A program made the position numbers and the translations under genes. A DNA stretch of 5,712 bases from Thermoplasmata archaeon (GTDB lineage: Archaea > Thermoplasmatota > Thermoplasmata > Lutacidiplasmatales > UBA184), in NCBI GenBank assembly GCA_021848165.1, contig JAJZMW010000082.1, forward strand, positions 1 to 5,712, in the 5' to 3' direction. This document shows positions 1 through 5,712 of this stretch, in pieces (the stretch's first letter is position 1; every line of letters begins with the position of its first letter). The notes beneath the pieces were generated by a model. That model had not been told where the DNA came from. It saw nothing but the letters and a program-made list of their open reading frames with translations, and did no database searches.

Positions 1-535
1 GTCGCCGGACCTCGGTCGAGGTCCGAACGGCCCCGCCCCGGCGCGTGACCTCGTCGACCAGCTGGTGCGTGGCGGACACCGCATCGACGACGAGGTCGTC
101 CGGCGCGAAGACCCCGGAGGTCACGCGGGGTCCGATCGACGGTTCCCGGGCGAGGATCCCCGACCGGTCGAGGAGCTCGGCCCGAGCTCCATTCGCGCGG
201 AGGCGCTCGGCGAGGGGCTCGACCTGAGCTCGCTCCTCCGGGCCCCGCGCCAGCCAGAGGGTCCCGACGGGGCGGATCGCGACGCGGTCCTTCCAGGCAC
301 CGGCCGCCCGCTCCCGCCAGAGCTCCTGCGAATCGCGACAGAGCCGGGAGATCTCGGGCGAGCCTCCGGTCACCACGACGTGGCCCATCCCCGCGCGGGT
401 GGTCCCGCTCGCGATACCAGCCCTCTCGATCAGCAGGGGCCGTCGGCCGGCCGCGGCGAGAGCGGCTCCGCAACTCGCGCCGATGATCCCGGCGCCGACG
501 ACGACAACATCGTACGCCTCCGCGGTCCCGGTCAC
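1..535 (-). CDS. FAD-dependent D-amino acid / D-hydroxyproline oxidoreductase (DAO family), N-terminal part, cut by window edge
   Basis: Only the first 178 residues are present; the gene continues past the left edge (family members are usually about 370-400 residues). The N-terminus has a Rossmann dinucleotide fold: strand YDVVVV, then GAGIIG (residues 14-19, the GxGxxG motif), and an acidic residue E37 ending the second strand (LLIER), which normally binds the FAD adenosine ribose. The following SGTTRAGMGHVVV stretch (43-55) matches the flavin-contacting segment of DAO-family enzymes such as glycine, sarcosine and D-hydroxyproline oxidases. The GTG start at 535 overlaps the TGA of the epimerase gene in GTGA and has a GGGAGG ribosome site just before it, so the two are translationally coupled. 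By context the substrate is probably cis-4-hydroxy-D-proline, oxidised to 1-pyrroline-4-hydroxy-2-carboxylate. Family assignment is firm; substrate is inferred from the neighbour. D-proline or another D-amino acid remains possible. Confidence 0.87.
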   Translation of the reverse strand, partial: MTGTAEAYDVVVVGAGIIGASCGAALAAAGRRPLLIERAGIASGTTRAGMGHVVVTGGSPEISRLCRDSQELWRERAAGAWKDRVAIRPVGTLWLARGPEERAQVEPLAERLRANGARAELLDRSGILAREPSIGPRVTSGVFAPDDLVVDAVSATHQLVDEVTRRGGAVRTSTEVRR

Positions 536-545
536 GGCCCCTCCC
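512..545 (-). promoter_or_regulatory. Ribosome site and GTGA start/stop overlap coupling epimerase to oxidoreductase
   Basis: Read on the minus strand, GGGAGG (545-540) lies four to five bases before the GTG at 535, and that GTG shares bases with the TGA stop of the epimerase (534-532). This fixes the oxidoreductase start and indicates translational coupling. The GxGxxG motif begins 13 codons later, the normal distance for this family, which supports the choice. Confidence 0.7.
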
Positions 546-1497
546 GCAGAGGATCCGCATCCTGCCAGAGGAGCGTGCCTTCCCCGGTGAGGTAGGCGTG
601 ACCGCGAACGATCGGGGTCACCCGGTCCCCCTCCATCTGGACCTCGACGGCGAATTGCGTGCCGAGGATCCCTTCCTGGCGCCACACGTCGCCCGGGCGC
701 AAGCGACCGTCGGCGACCAGGCAGGCGACCTTGGCGCTCGTTCCCGTGCCGCACGGCGAGCGGTCGAACTCACCGCCCGGGCACAGGACGTAGTTCTTCC
801 CGTCGGCGCCGGGATGGTCGGCGTCGGCCACGAGCTCCACGTGATCGATCTCGGCCCCGTTCTCGCCCCGGAGGCCGCGACGGGCGAGTTCGTGGCGGAT
901 CTCGCTCGCCAATCGATGCAGCTCATCGAGCCGGTCGCGGCGGATCTCCTCCGGTTCGACCGGAGCGAGGAAGAACCAGTTGCCGCCCCACGCGATCTCC
1001 CCGACGATCGGGGCGTGGCCGGGGACCTCGACGGGAACGTTCGACCGCAGCCGGTAACTTGGAACGTTGCGGAAGGAGGCTTCGTTCGCCGCGTGGAGGC
1101 GGCCCTCGACCGGACCGACCGGGGTCTCCAGGCGATGGGATTCCCCGATCGACATGCGGCCGAGGTGCCCGAGCGTCACCAGGACCCCGATCGTGCCGTG
1201 GCCGCACATCCCGAGGTAGCCGGCGTTGTTGAAGAACACGACCGAGTGAGCGTCCTCCCGCACGCCCGGGCCGAGAAGCGCCCCGACCGTCTCCGGCGAT
1301 CCGCGCGGCGGAGCGAGCGAGAGGCGACGGACCCAGTCGTGGTCCCGGGCGAGGCGTTCCCGGCGGTCGAGCGCCGAAGCCGGACCGAGGTCGGGGACGC
1401 CGTCGAGGAGGACCCGGGTCGGCTCCCCCTCGGTGTGGCTGTCGACGTAGGAGATCCGACGATCGGGCCCGCGGCTCGTGGGCCGAGGTTCGGGCAC
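532..1497 (-). CDS. 4-hydroxyproline 2-epimerase (proline racemase family)
   Basis: A complete 321-residue protein, the usual length for the proline racemase family. These cytosolic, cofactor-free enzymes invert the alpha carbon using two cysteines. Both are present: C98 in MCGHGTIG and C249 in SPCGTGTSA. This argues against the trans-3-hydroxy-L-proline dehydratase branch, where one Cys is replaced by Thr. The N-terminal DSHTEGEPTRV (residues 19-29), the NNAGYLGMCGHG block, the WGGNWFF block (170-176) and the ADHPG ligand-site segment (226-230) are more like 4-hydroxyproline epimerases than true proline racemases. The expected reaction is trans-4-hydroxy-L-proline to cis-4-hydroxy-D-proline. 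The start is a GTG at 1497; no other in-frame start lies upstream before a stop. A GGAGGT at 1517-1512 sits 14 bases before it, rather far for a ribosome site. The conserved core begins near residue 15, so the first 14 residues are a short extension. It is the first gene of a minus-strand operon with the FAD oxidoreductase. Confidence 0.93.
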   Translation of the reverse strand: MPEPRPTSRGPDRRISYVDSHTEGEPTRVLLDGVPDLGPASALDRRERLARDHDWVRRLSLAPPRGSPETVGALLGPGVREDAHSVVFFNNAGYLGMCGHGTIGVLVTLGHLGRMSIGESHRLETPVGPVEGRLHAANEASFRNVPSYRLRSNVPVEVPGHAPIVGEIAWGGNWFFLAPVEPEEIRRDRLDELHRLASEIRHELARRGLRGENGAEIDHVELVADADHPGADGKNYVLCPGGEFDRSPCGTGTSAKVACLVADGRLRPGDVWRQEGILGTQFAVEVQMEGDRVTPIVRGHAYLTGEGTLLWQDADPLREGP

Positions 1498-1613
1498 GGG
1501 CGTTTCGGTCGACCTCCGGCCGTGCCTATCGCGGAGGCTCCTTTGAGGCTTCGGAGAGCGGGCCCGCGCGCGACCCGGCCGTCATTATACCTCCCGGGCC
1601 CGTGGCGGCGGCG
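1498..1613. promoter_or_regulatory. Divergent intergenic region with a central TATA-like element (about 1583-1591)
   Basis: This 116-base spacer separates the minus-strand epimerase operon from the plus-strand aldehyde dehydrogenase. It has the only clear AT-rich run in the GC-rich non-coding part of the window, CATTATAC at 1583-1590. On the plus strand its centre is about 27 bases before the ATG at 1614, the spacing expected of an archaeal TATA box driving a leaderless transcript. On the minus strand the same bases read GGGAGGTATAATGAC; a purine-rich run before TATAAT resembles a BRE plus TATA box, and would give a leader of roughly 60 bases before the epimerase GTG. TATAAT also resembles a bacterial -10 box, but no TTGACA-like -35 lies 17 bases upstream. 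Which direction it serves, or both, is inference. Confidence 0.45.
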
Positions 1614-3101
1614 ATGTCGACGGAGATGCCGCACGACGGGCGGGCGACGCTCTTCCTGAACGGAGAGCGACGCGAGCCGACCGGCCGGGAGTATCGGCCC
1701 GTCATCGACCCCTCGACGGGACGGACCCTCGGCGAAGCGGCGGTCGGGACCGTCGCGGACGCGCGGGCCGCGATCGACGCGGCGGCCGCCGTCGAGGAGT
1801 CGTGGGGCGCGACGCCCGGCCACCGGCGGGCCGCCATCCTGCGGACGGTCGCCGAACGGATCCGGGCGGACCGGGAGACGCTGGCGACGCTGATCGCTCG
1901 GGAGGTCGGCAAGCCGATCGGCGACGCGCGGGCCGAGGTCGACCGCGCGAGCGGCGTCTTCGAGTTCGCCGCCGAGGAGATCCGGCAGCTCGTCGGAGAG
2001 ACGTATCCGGCGGACGCCTACGAGCGCCCCCCCGGGAACGAGACCCGCTTCTTGTTCACCGTGCGCGACCCGATCGGGGTCGTCGTGGCGATCGGCCCGT
2101 TCAATTTCCCCCTCAACCTGCTCTGCCACAAGATCGCCCCCGCCCTCGCGGTCGGCAACCCCGTCGTCGCGAAGCCGACGAGCAACGCCCCGTTCACCGC
2201 GCTGCGCCTCGCCGAGCACCTCCACGCCGCCGGGGTGCCCGCCGGCGCGTTCAACGTCGTCCTCGGGCCCGGGGGAGCGCTCGGCACGGCGCTGGTCGAG
2301 CATCCGCGGACCCGGCTCGTGACGTTCACCGGCTCGACCGAGGTGGGCCAGCGCCTCGCCGAGACGGCGGGACGCCATGCGAAGCGGATCCTCCTCGAGA
2401 TGGGCGGGATGGACCCCGTGATCGTCCTCGAGGACGCCGACCTCTCCGCGGCGGTGGCGGCGGCGGCGCGGGGCGCGTTCCTCTACTCCGGCCAGGTCTG
2501 CACCGCCTCGAAGCGGTTGCTCGTGCAGGAGTCGATCGCCGACCGGTTCGCCCGGGCGCTCGGCGAGCGGGCCCGGGGGTTGCGGGTCGGCGGCGCGATG
2601 GAGGCGTCGACCGAGGTCGGCCCGGTGATCGACCGCGCCGCGATCGACCGCCTGGTGGCGCTCGTCGACGACGCGCGCGGTCGATCCGCCACCGTCCTCG
2701 CCGGCGGCGGGCCGGCGTCCGCGCCGGCCGGTGGCTTCTACTTTGCTCCGACGGTCCTCGATCGCGTCCCGGAGGACGCCCGCGTCGTCCGGGAGGAGCC
2801 GTTCGGCCCGCTCGCCCCGATCGTCCGCTTCTCGACCCCGGAGGACGCGGTGCGGATCGCGAACTCGACGCCGTACGGCCTCCAGGCGGCCGTGTACACG
2901 TCGCGGCTCGCCACCGCCTTCTCGCTCGCCCGCCGCCTCCGCGCCGGCGGAGTTCACGTGAACGATCCGACGAACATCCGATGGGACGCGTTGCCGTTCG
3001 GCGGGATCAAGGCGAGCGGCCTGGGCCGGGAAGGGCTGCGCTGGGCGATGCAGGAGATGACCGAGGTCAAGCTCATCAGCGTCAACTACGCCGGCGCCTA
3101 A
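1614..3101 (+). CDS. NAD(P)-dependent aldehyde dehydrogenase, probably a semialdehyde dehydrogenase
   Basis: A 495-residue protein of standard ALDH superfamily length with all core catalytic elements: GPFNFP with the oxyanion Asn at 164, the cofactor-binding AKPTS Lys at 187, the GSTEVG Rossmann turn (240-245), the general-base Glu at 262 in LEMGG, the nucleophile Cys at 296 in SGQVCTA, and EEPFGP (394-399). The C-terminal PFGGIKASGLGREG block resembles GAPN-, lactaldehyde- and semialdehyde-type ALDHs. The usual LELGGK(N)DP is LEMGGMDP here. ATG 1614 is preferred over the GTG at 1602 because it fits leaderless spacing from the TATA-like box, and neither has a ribosome site. Being divergent from hydroxyproline genes suggests 2-oxoglutarate semialdehyde dehydrogenase (last step to 2-oxoglutarate). 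Being followed by an aminotransferase suggests instead a succinate- or malonate-semialdehyde type substrate. Family is certain; substrate is open. Confidence 0.93.
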   Translation: MSTEMPHDGRATLFLNGERREPTGREYRPVIDPSTGRTLGEAAVGTVADARAAIDAAAAVEESWGATPGHRRAAILRTVAERIRADRETLATLIAREVGKPIGDARAEVDRASGVFEFAAEEIRQLVGETYPADAYERPPGNETRFLFTVRDPIGVVVAIGPFNFPLNLLCHKIAPALAVGNPVVAKPTSNAPFTALRLAEHLHAAGVPAGAFNVVLGPGGALGTALVEHPRTRLVTFTGSTEVGQRLAETAGRHAKRILLEMGGMDPVIVLEDADLSAAVAAAARGAFLYSGQVCTASKRLLVQESIADRFARALGERARGLRVGGAMEASTEVGPVIDRAAIDRLVALVDDARGRSATVLAGGGPASAPAGGFYFAPTVLDRVPEDARVVREEPFGPLAPIVRFSTPEDAVRIANSTPYGLQAAVYTSRLATAFSLARRLRAGGVHVNDPTNIRWDALPFGGIKASGLGREGLRWAMQEMTEVKLISVNYAGA

Positions 3102-3128
3102 GGACCCCGGCCCCGGATCGGGCGACGA

Positions 3129-3139
3129 GGAGGAGGCGG
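3129..3139 (+). promoter_or_regulatory. Ribosome binding site setting the aminotransferase GTG start
   Basis: The GA-rich run before 3140 contains two overlapping GGAGG cores (3129-3133 and 3132-3136), the first six bases before the GTG at 3140. The open frame extends far upstream through the aldehyde dehydrogenase gene, but only as an out-of-frame GC-rich reading. The ribosome site together with the N-terminal family similarity decides this start. Confidence 0.65.
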
Positions 3140-4486
3140 GTGGAGCCGGAGGAGCAGCGGCGGATCGTACGGGAGACGAACTACGTCACGTGGCGCCGGC
3201 AGGGCGGCTGGAACCCGCTCCTCGTGACCCGGGCCGCGGGATCGAGGTTCTGGGACGTCGACGGGAAGGAGTACCTCGACTTCTCGAGCCAGCTCGTCGC
3301 CACGAACCTCGGCCATGCGAACCCCCGGGTGAGCGAGGCGATCGCCGAGCAGGCCCGCACGCTCCCCTACCTCGCCCCCGGGATGACCTCTCCCGCGCGG
3401 GCGGAGCTGAGCCGACGGTTGCGCGAGATCGTCCCGAGCGGCCTCGACCACTTCTTCTTCAGCACCTCGGGGACGGAAGCGAACGAGGCGGCGCTCAAGA
3501 TCGCCCGGGCCGTCACGGGCCGCTCCAAGATCGTCTCCCGGTTCCGCTCCTACCACGGTGCCACGGCGGCGTCGATCAGCGTGACGGGGGAGTTCCGCCG
3601 GCGGGTCATCGAACGGCATCAGAAGGTGCCGGGGACCGTCTTCGCCCCGGACTGCTACTGCTACCGCTGCCCGTTCGACCTCACCTACCCCTCCTGCGGC
3701 GTCCGCTGCGCGACGGCGGTCGACGAGCAGATCGCGCGCGAGGGGGACGTGGCGGCGATGATCGTCGAGCCGGTCGTTGGGACGAACGGCGTCCTCGTCC
3801 CGGTCCCGGAGTACCTCCCGATGATCCGGGAGATCACCCGCCGCCACGAGGTCCTCCTGATCGCGGACGAAGTGATGAGCGCCTGGGGCCGGATCGGCGA
3901 GTGGTTCGCCGTCCAGCGCTGGGGGGTCACTCCCGACATCCTCACGACCGCGAAGGGGATCACCGGCGCCGCCGTTCCTCTCGGCCTGACGGCGACGAGC
4001 GCGCCGATCCACGACGCCTTCCGCGAGCGCTACTTCCCCCACGGCCACACCTACGAAGCGCATCCGATCACGCTCGCCCCGGCGGTGGCGGCGATCGACG
4101 AATACCGGCGCCTGGACCTGATCGAGCGCTCGCGTCGCGAGGGGGAGTACCTCCTGGGGCAGCTGCGGGCCCTTTCGGAGCGGCACGCCTCGATCGGCGA
4201 GGTCCGAGGGATCGGTCTGTTCGCCGCGATCGAGCTGGTCCGCGACCGGACGACGAAGGAGCCGTTCAACACGGAGGACGACAAGATCGCGGGGCGCCCG
4301 CTGGTCGTCGACGCGGTGGTGCAGGAGATGATGCGCCAGGGCGTCTACTGCATCGGCTGGGTCTCCCACCTCGTGATCGCGCCGCCCCTCATCGTCACGC
4401 GCGAAGAGATCGACCGGGGCGTGGCGGCCCTCGACACCGCCCTGCGCGTCGCCGACGCGCAGGTCCGCGGCGAGCCGACGCCGTAG
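3140..4486 (+). CDS. Class III (omega-type) PLP-dependent aminotransferase
   Basis: A 448-residue fold-type I aminotransferase of the class III group (GABA, beta-alanine, taurine and ornithine transaminases). It transfers an amino group, usually a terminal one, to a 2-oxo acid such as pyruvate or 2-oxoglutarate. The N-terminal region carries FWDVDGKEYLDF (37-48) and the phosphate-binding STSGTEANEAA (108-118). YHG (138-140) stacks on PLP, D243 in IADEV contacts the pyridine nitrogen, and K272 in TTAKG forms the Schiff base. GEVRGIGLF marks the C-terminal small domain. A cluster of five cysteines (172, 174, 177, 186, 190) lies before the PLP-binding domain end; from memory, a CYRC...C...C pattern recurs in one subfamily often annotated as taurine or 4-aminobutyrate transaminase. 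It follows the aldehyde dehydrogenase by 38 bases with a good ribosome site, so the two are probably cotranscribed; such pairs convert an omega-amino acid to a semialdehyde and then a carboxylate. The exact amino donor cannot be read from sequence. Confidence 0.92.
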   Translation: MEPEEQRRIVRETNYVTWRRQGGWNPLLVTRAAGSRFWDVDGKEYLDFSSQLVATNLGHANPRVSEAIAEQARTLPYLAPGMTSPARAELSRRLREIVPSGLDHFFFSTSGTEANEAALKIARAVTGRSKIVSRFRSYHGATAASISVTGEFRRRVIERHQKVPGTVFAPDCYCYRCPFDLTYPSCGVRCATAVDEQIAREGDVAAMIVEPVVGTNGVLVPVPEYLPMIREITRRHEVLLIADEVMSAWGRIGEWFAVQRWGVTPDILTTAKGITGAAVPLGLTATSAPIHDAFRERYFPHGHTYEAHPITLAPAVAAIDEYRRLDLIERSRREGEYLLGQLRALSERHASIGEVRGIGLFAAIELVRDRTTKEPFNTEDDKIAGRPLVVDAVVQEMMRQGVYCIGWVSHLVIAPPLIVTREEIDRGVAALDTALRVADAQVRGEPTP

Positions 4487-4540
4487 ACCGCCCCGCGCCG
4501 GCGCAAGCGTTCAAGGCCCTCGGACGTTCCTCGTCCCGCG
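4487..4540 (+). promoter_or_regulatory. Spacer before truA; possible weak leaderless promoter
   Basis: This 54-base gap has no ribosome site before the ATG at 4541 and no clear hairpin terminator for the preceding aminotransferase. The least GC-rich run, around 4504-4516 (AAGCGTTCAAG), is centred about 30 bases before the ATG, where an archaeal TATA box for a leaderless transcript would fall, but it is a poor match. Read-through from the aminotransferase is equally possible. Confidence 0.2.
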
Positions 4541-5395
4541 ATGCGCTGGGTCCTTCGCTTCGGCTACGACGGGCACGACTTCGACGGGTGGGCGCGCCAA
4601 CCCGGCCGCCGGACCGTCGAAGGGGTCTTGCTCGCGGAGCTCCAGCGCCGGGGGCTCGCACGACCCGCGTCCGCGGCGCACCTCGAGGTGGCGAGCCGCA
4701 CCGACGGCCAGGTCAGCGCGCGGGCGAACGCTCTCGCCGTCGACCTGCCGCTGGACGGCGCAGCGGTCCTGCGGGCGATGAACGGCCTCGCGCCTCCGAT
4801 CTTCTTCACCGCCGCGGCGCCGGCCCCGCCCGGGTTCCGGGTCCGGTCGGCGCTCGACCGCGAGTACCGTTACTTCCTTCCCGGCACCCGCGCGCGCGCC
4901 GGGCGGCTGGACGCGATCGCGCGATCCCTCCCGTCGTCGATCGACGTCCGGTCGTTCGGCCGGGGGATCCGGGGCCCGATCCCGGTCCTGCGTCCGCTCG
5001 GGTCGGTCCGAGCGCGGTACGATGGAACGGGGGTGCGCGTCGACGTGCGCGCCCGCTCGTTCGTCTGGGGGATGGTCCGCAAGATCGTGGCGGGGCTCCT
5101 CGAGGTCGAAGCCGGTCGGTGGACCGTCGGCGACCTCATCGCGGCGGCGGACGGGGCCCAGCCGCGTCCGCTGCCGCTCGCGCCACCGGATGCACTCCTG
5201 CTCTGGGAGGTGCGATTGCCGATCCGGTGGACCGTGCGGGCCGGACCGGCCCCGGCGCGCCAGGCGGCGCACTGGGCGGAGATCCGCCGCCACGCCGAGA
5301 CCCGCCTCCGGCTCTTCCCCCGACCGCCGCTCCCGGGCCGCTCGGGGTCCCCTAGTTCCCGAGCTGCAGCCCGAGGTGGGCGTGGACCGAGCTGA
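4541..5395 (+). CDS. truA: tRNA pseudouridine synthase TruA-type (archaeal-like)
   Basis: This 284-residue protein is a TruA-family pseudouridine synthase, which isomerises uridines in the anticodon arm (positions 38-40 in the classic enzyme) of tRNA. The N-terminus FGYDGHDFDGWARQ matches the family opening YDG..F.GW..Q. The catalytic aspartate is D55 in SRTDGQVSA, the equivalent of GRTDxGVxA. REYRYF (107-112) supplies the active-site tyrosine (Y109), and SFVWGMVRKIV (173-183) is the C-terminal motif F...MVR.IV. Serine replacing the first Gly and Gln57 replacing the Gly two residues after the Asp are unusual. The family core ends near residue 230 (LLWEVRLPIRW); the remaining 54 residues are an Arg/Pro-rich tail with no recognised domain. 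ATG 4541 is chosen because the conserved motif begins at residue 6. The 3' end overlaps the convergent minus-strand gene by 44 bases. No ribosome site is visible, suggesting a leaderless message or read-through. Confidence 0.92.
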   Translation: MRWVLRFGYDGHDFDGWARQPGRRTVEGVLLAELQRRGLARPASAAHLEVASRTDGQVSARANALAVDLPLDGAAVLRAMNGLAPPIFFTAAAPAPPGFRVRSALDREYRYFLPGTRARAGRLDAIARSLPSSIDVRSFGRGIRGPIPVLRPLGSVRARYDGTGVRVDVRARSFVWGMVRKIVAGLLEVEAGRWTVGDLIAAADGAQPRPLPLAPPDALLLWEVRLPIRWTVRAGPAPARQAAHWAEIRRHAETRLRLFPRPPLPGRSGSPSSRAAARGGRGPS

Positions 5396-5712
5396 CGATC
5401 GACCCGATCGCGCTCTGCGCTCCCTGGGCGACCGCTCCGGCGGCGCCGGTATGGATCGCAACGGCCACGCCGGCGATCGCGAGCCCCGTCGCGAGCGCGA
5501 TCTTCGCGGCGGTGGTCCCCGCGATCGCCAAGCCCGCGGCCTTCGTGGCGACCGTGCCACCGACCGCCGCGGCGGTCGACGCGTGGGCCGCGAGCGAGGC
5601 GTGGACGGCCGCGCCGCCGCTGGCCGATGCGTGGCCCGTCGTCCCCGGCCCGGCGCCGTGGCCTCTGCCGGCACGGAGCTGGGCCGTCGTGCTGCCCGAC
5701 AGGGTCGGGCCC
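5352..5712 (-). CDS. Unrecognised Ala/Gly/His-rich protein with hydrophobic C-terminal region, partial (C-terminus only)
   Basis: An open minus-strand frame enters from the right edge and ends at a TAG (5354-5352) after 119 visible residues, finishing SSVHAHLGLQLGN. No ATG occurs in frame and only one internal GTG, so the start almost certainly lies outside the window. The first part (from 5711 down to about 5580) is low-complexity, rich in Gly, Ala, Thr, Ser and spaced His (HASASGG, VHASLAAHAS). The next part (about 5580-5450) is strongly hydrophobic with small residues and repeats GLAIAG twice (TKAAGLAIAGTT and LATGLAIAGVAVA), like a glycine-zipper membrane segment; a short amphipathic tail follows. 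I do not recognise the family. A membrane-anchored surface or regulatory protein with a flexible linker is a guess. It is reported as coding because it is long, stop-free to the edge and has an ordered change in composition, but in GC-rich DNA chance frames are common, so certainty is moderate. Confidence 0.5.
   Translation of the reverse strand, partial: GPTLSGSTTAQLRAGRGHGAGPGTTGHASASGGAAVHASLAAHASTAAAVGGTVATKAAGLAIAGTTAAKIALATGLAIAGVAVAIHTGAAGAVAQGAQSAIGSIVSSVHAHLGLQLGN

Noticed and set aside
7..24. Perfect 8-base inverted repeat (GGACCTCG ... CGAGGTCC) with a 2-base centre
   Set aside because: Lies inside the oxidoreductase coding region; such short GC-rich palindromes are expected by chance here and the loop is too small for a terminator.
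1584..1589. Bacterial sigma-70 -10 box (TATAAT on the minus strand)
   Set aside because: No TTGACA-like -35 element at 16-18 bases; the position fits an archaeal TATA box better, so it is reported as such with caution.
598..1659. 353-residue plus-strand open frame opposite the epimerase
   Set aside because: Antisense to a gene with full catalytic motifs, with biased Arg/Asp/Val composition typical of shadows in high-GC DNA.
1176..2957. 593-residue minus-strand open frame opposite the aldehyde dehydrogenase
   Set aside because: Arg/Gly/Glu-rich, no recognisable domain, and antisense to a certain gene.
1802..3139. A very long plus-strand open frame running through the aldehyde dehydrogenase and continuing into the aminotransferase, suggesting a fusion protein
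   Set aside because: Upstream of 3140 the translation is Arg/Gly/Pro-rich and without motifs, while the overlapping frame encodes a complete ALDH; it is a GC-rich shadow frame.
4511..5674. 387-residue minus-strand open frame opposite TruA
   Set aside because: Low-complexity Arg/Ser/Pro translation antisense to TruA; another minus-strand frame ending at 5352 gives a more ordered protein at the right edge.
5694..5710. 7-base stem with 3-base loop (GCCCGAC ... GTCGGGC)
   Set aside because: Lies within the minus-strand coding frame at the edge, has no T-run, and is likely chance.

Overview
This is a GC-rich, gene-dense 5.7 kb window, most likely from an archaeon. The best guess is a high-GC member of the Thermoplasmata-like lineages, but this rests on inference. 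Three things support it. The pseudouridine synthase looks like an archaeal-type TruA. The two genes that appear to start transcripts (at 1614 and 4541) have no Shine-Dalgarno site, and one has a TATA-like box about 27 bases before its ATG, as in leaderless archaeal transcripts. The genes inside transcripts (at 535 and 3140) do have good Shine-Dalgarno sites. A high-GC bacterium cannot be ruled out from sequence alone.

Left, minus strand (1-1497): a two-gene operon. A 4-hydroxyproline 2-epimerase of the proline racemase family comes first and overlaps by a GTGA start/stop the N-terminal 178 residues of an FAD-dependent amino-acid oxidoreductase that runs off the left edge. Together they would convert trans-4-hydroxy-L-proline to cis-4-hydroxy-D-proline and oxidise it to the cyclic imine.

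Centre, plus strand (1614-4486): after a 116-base divergent spacer holding the only clear AT-rich promoter-like element, an NAD(P)-dependent aldehyde dehydrogenase is followed 38 bases later by a class III PLP aminotransferase. The aldehyde dehydrogenase could be the last enzyme of the hydroxyproline route (2-oxoglutarate semialdehyde to 2-oxoglutarate), or it could oxidise a semialdehyde made by the aminotransferase. The deaminase expected between the oxidase and the dehydrogenase in the hydroxyproline route is not in the window.

Right (4541-5712): a TruA-type tRNA pseudouridine synthase on the plus strand converges on, and overlaps by 44 bases, the C-terminal part of an unrecognised Ala/Gly/His-rich protein on the minus strand with a glycine-zipper-like hydrophobic stretch. 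No RNA gene, mobile element, CRISPR array or convincing terminator was seen. The window reads mainly as an amino-acid/imino-acid catabolic locus next to a housekeeping gene.
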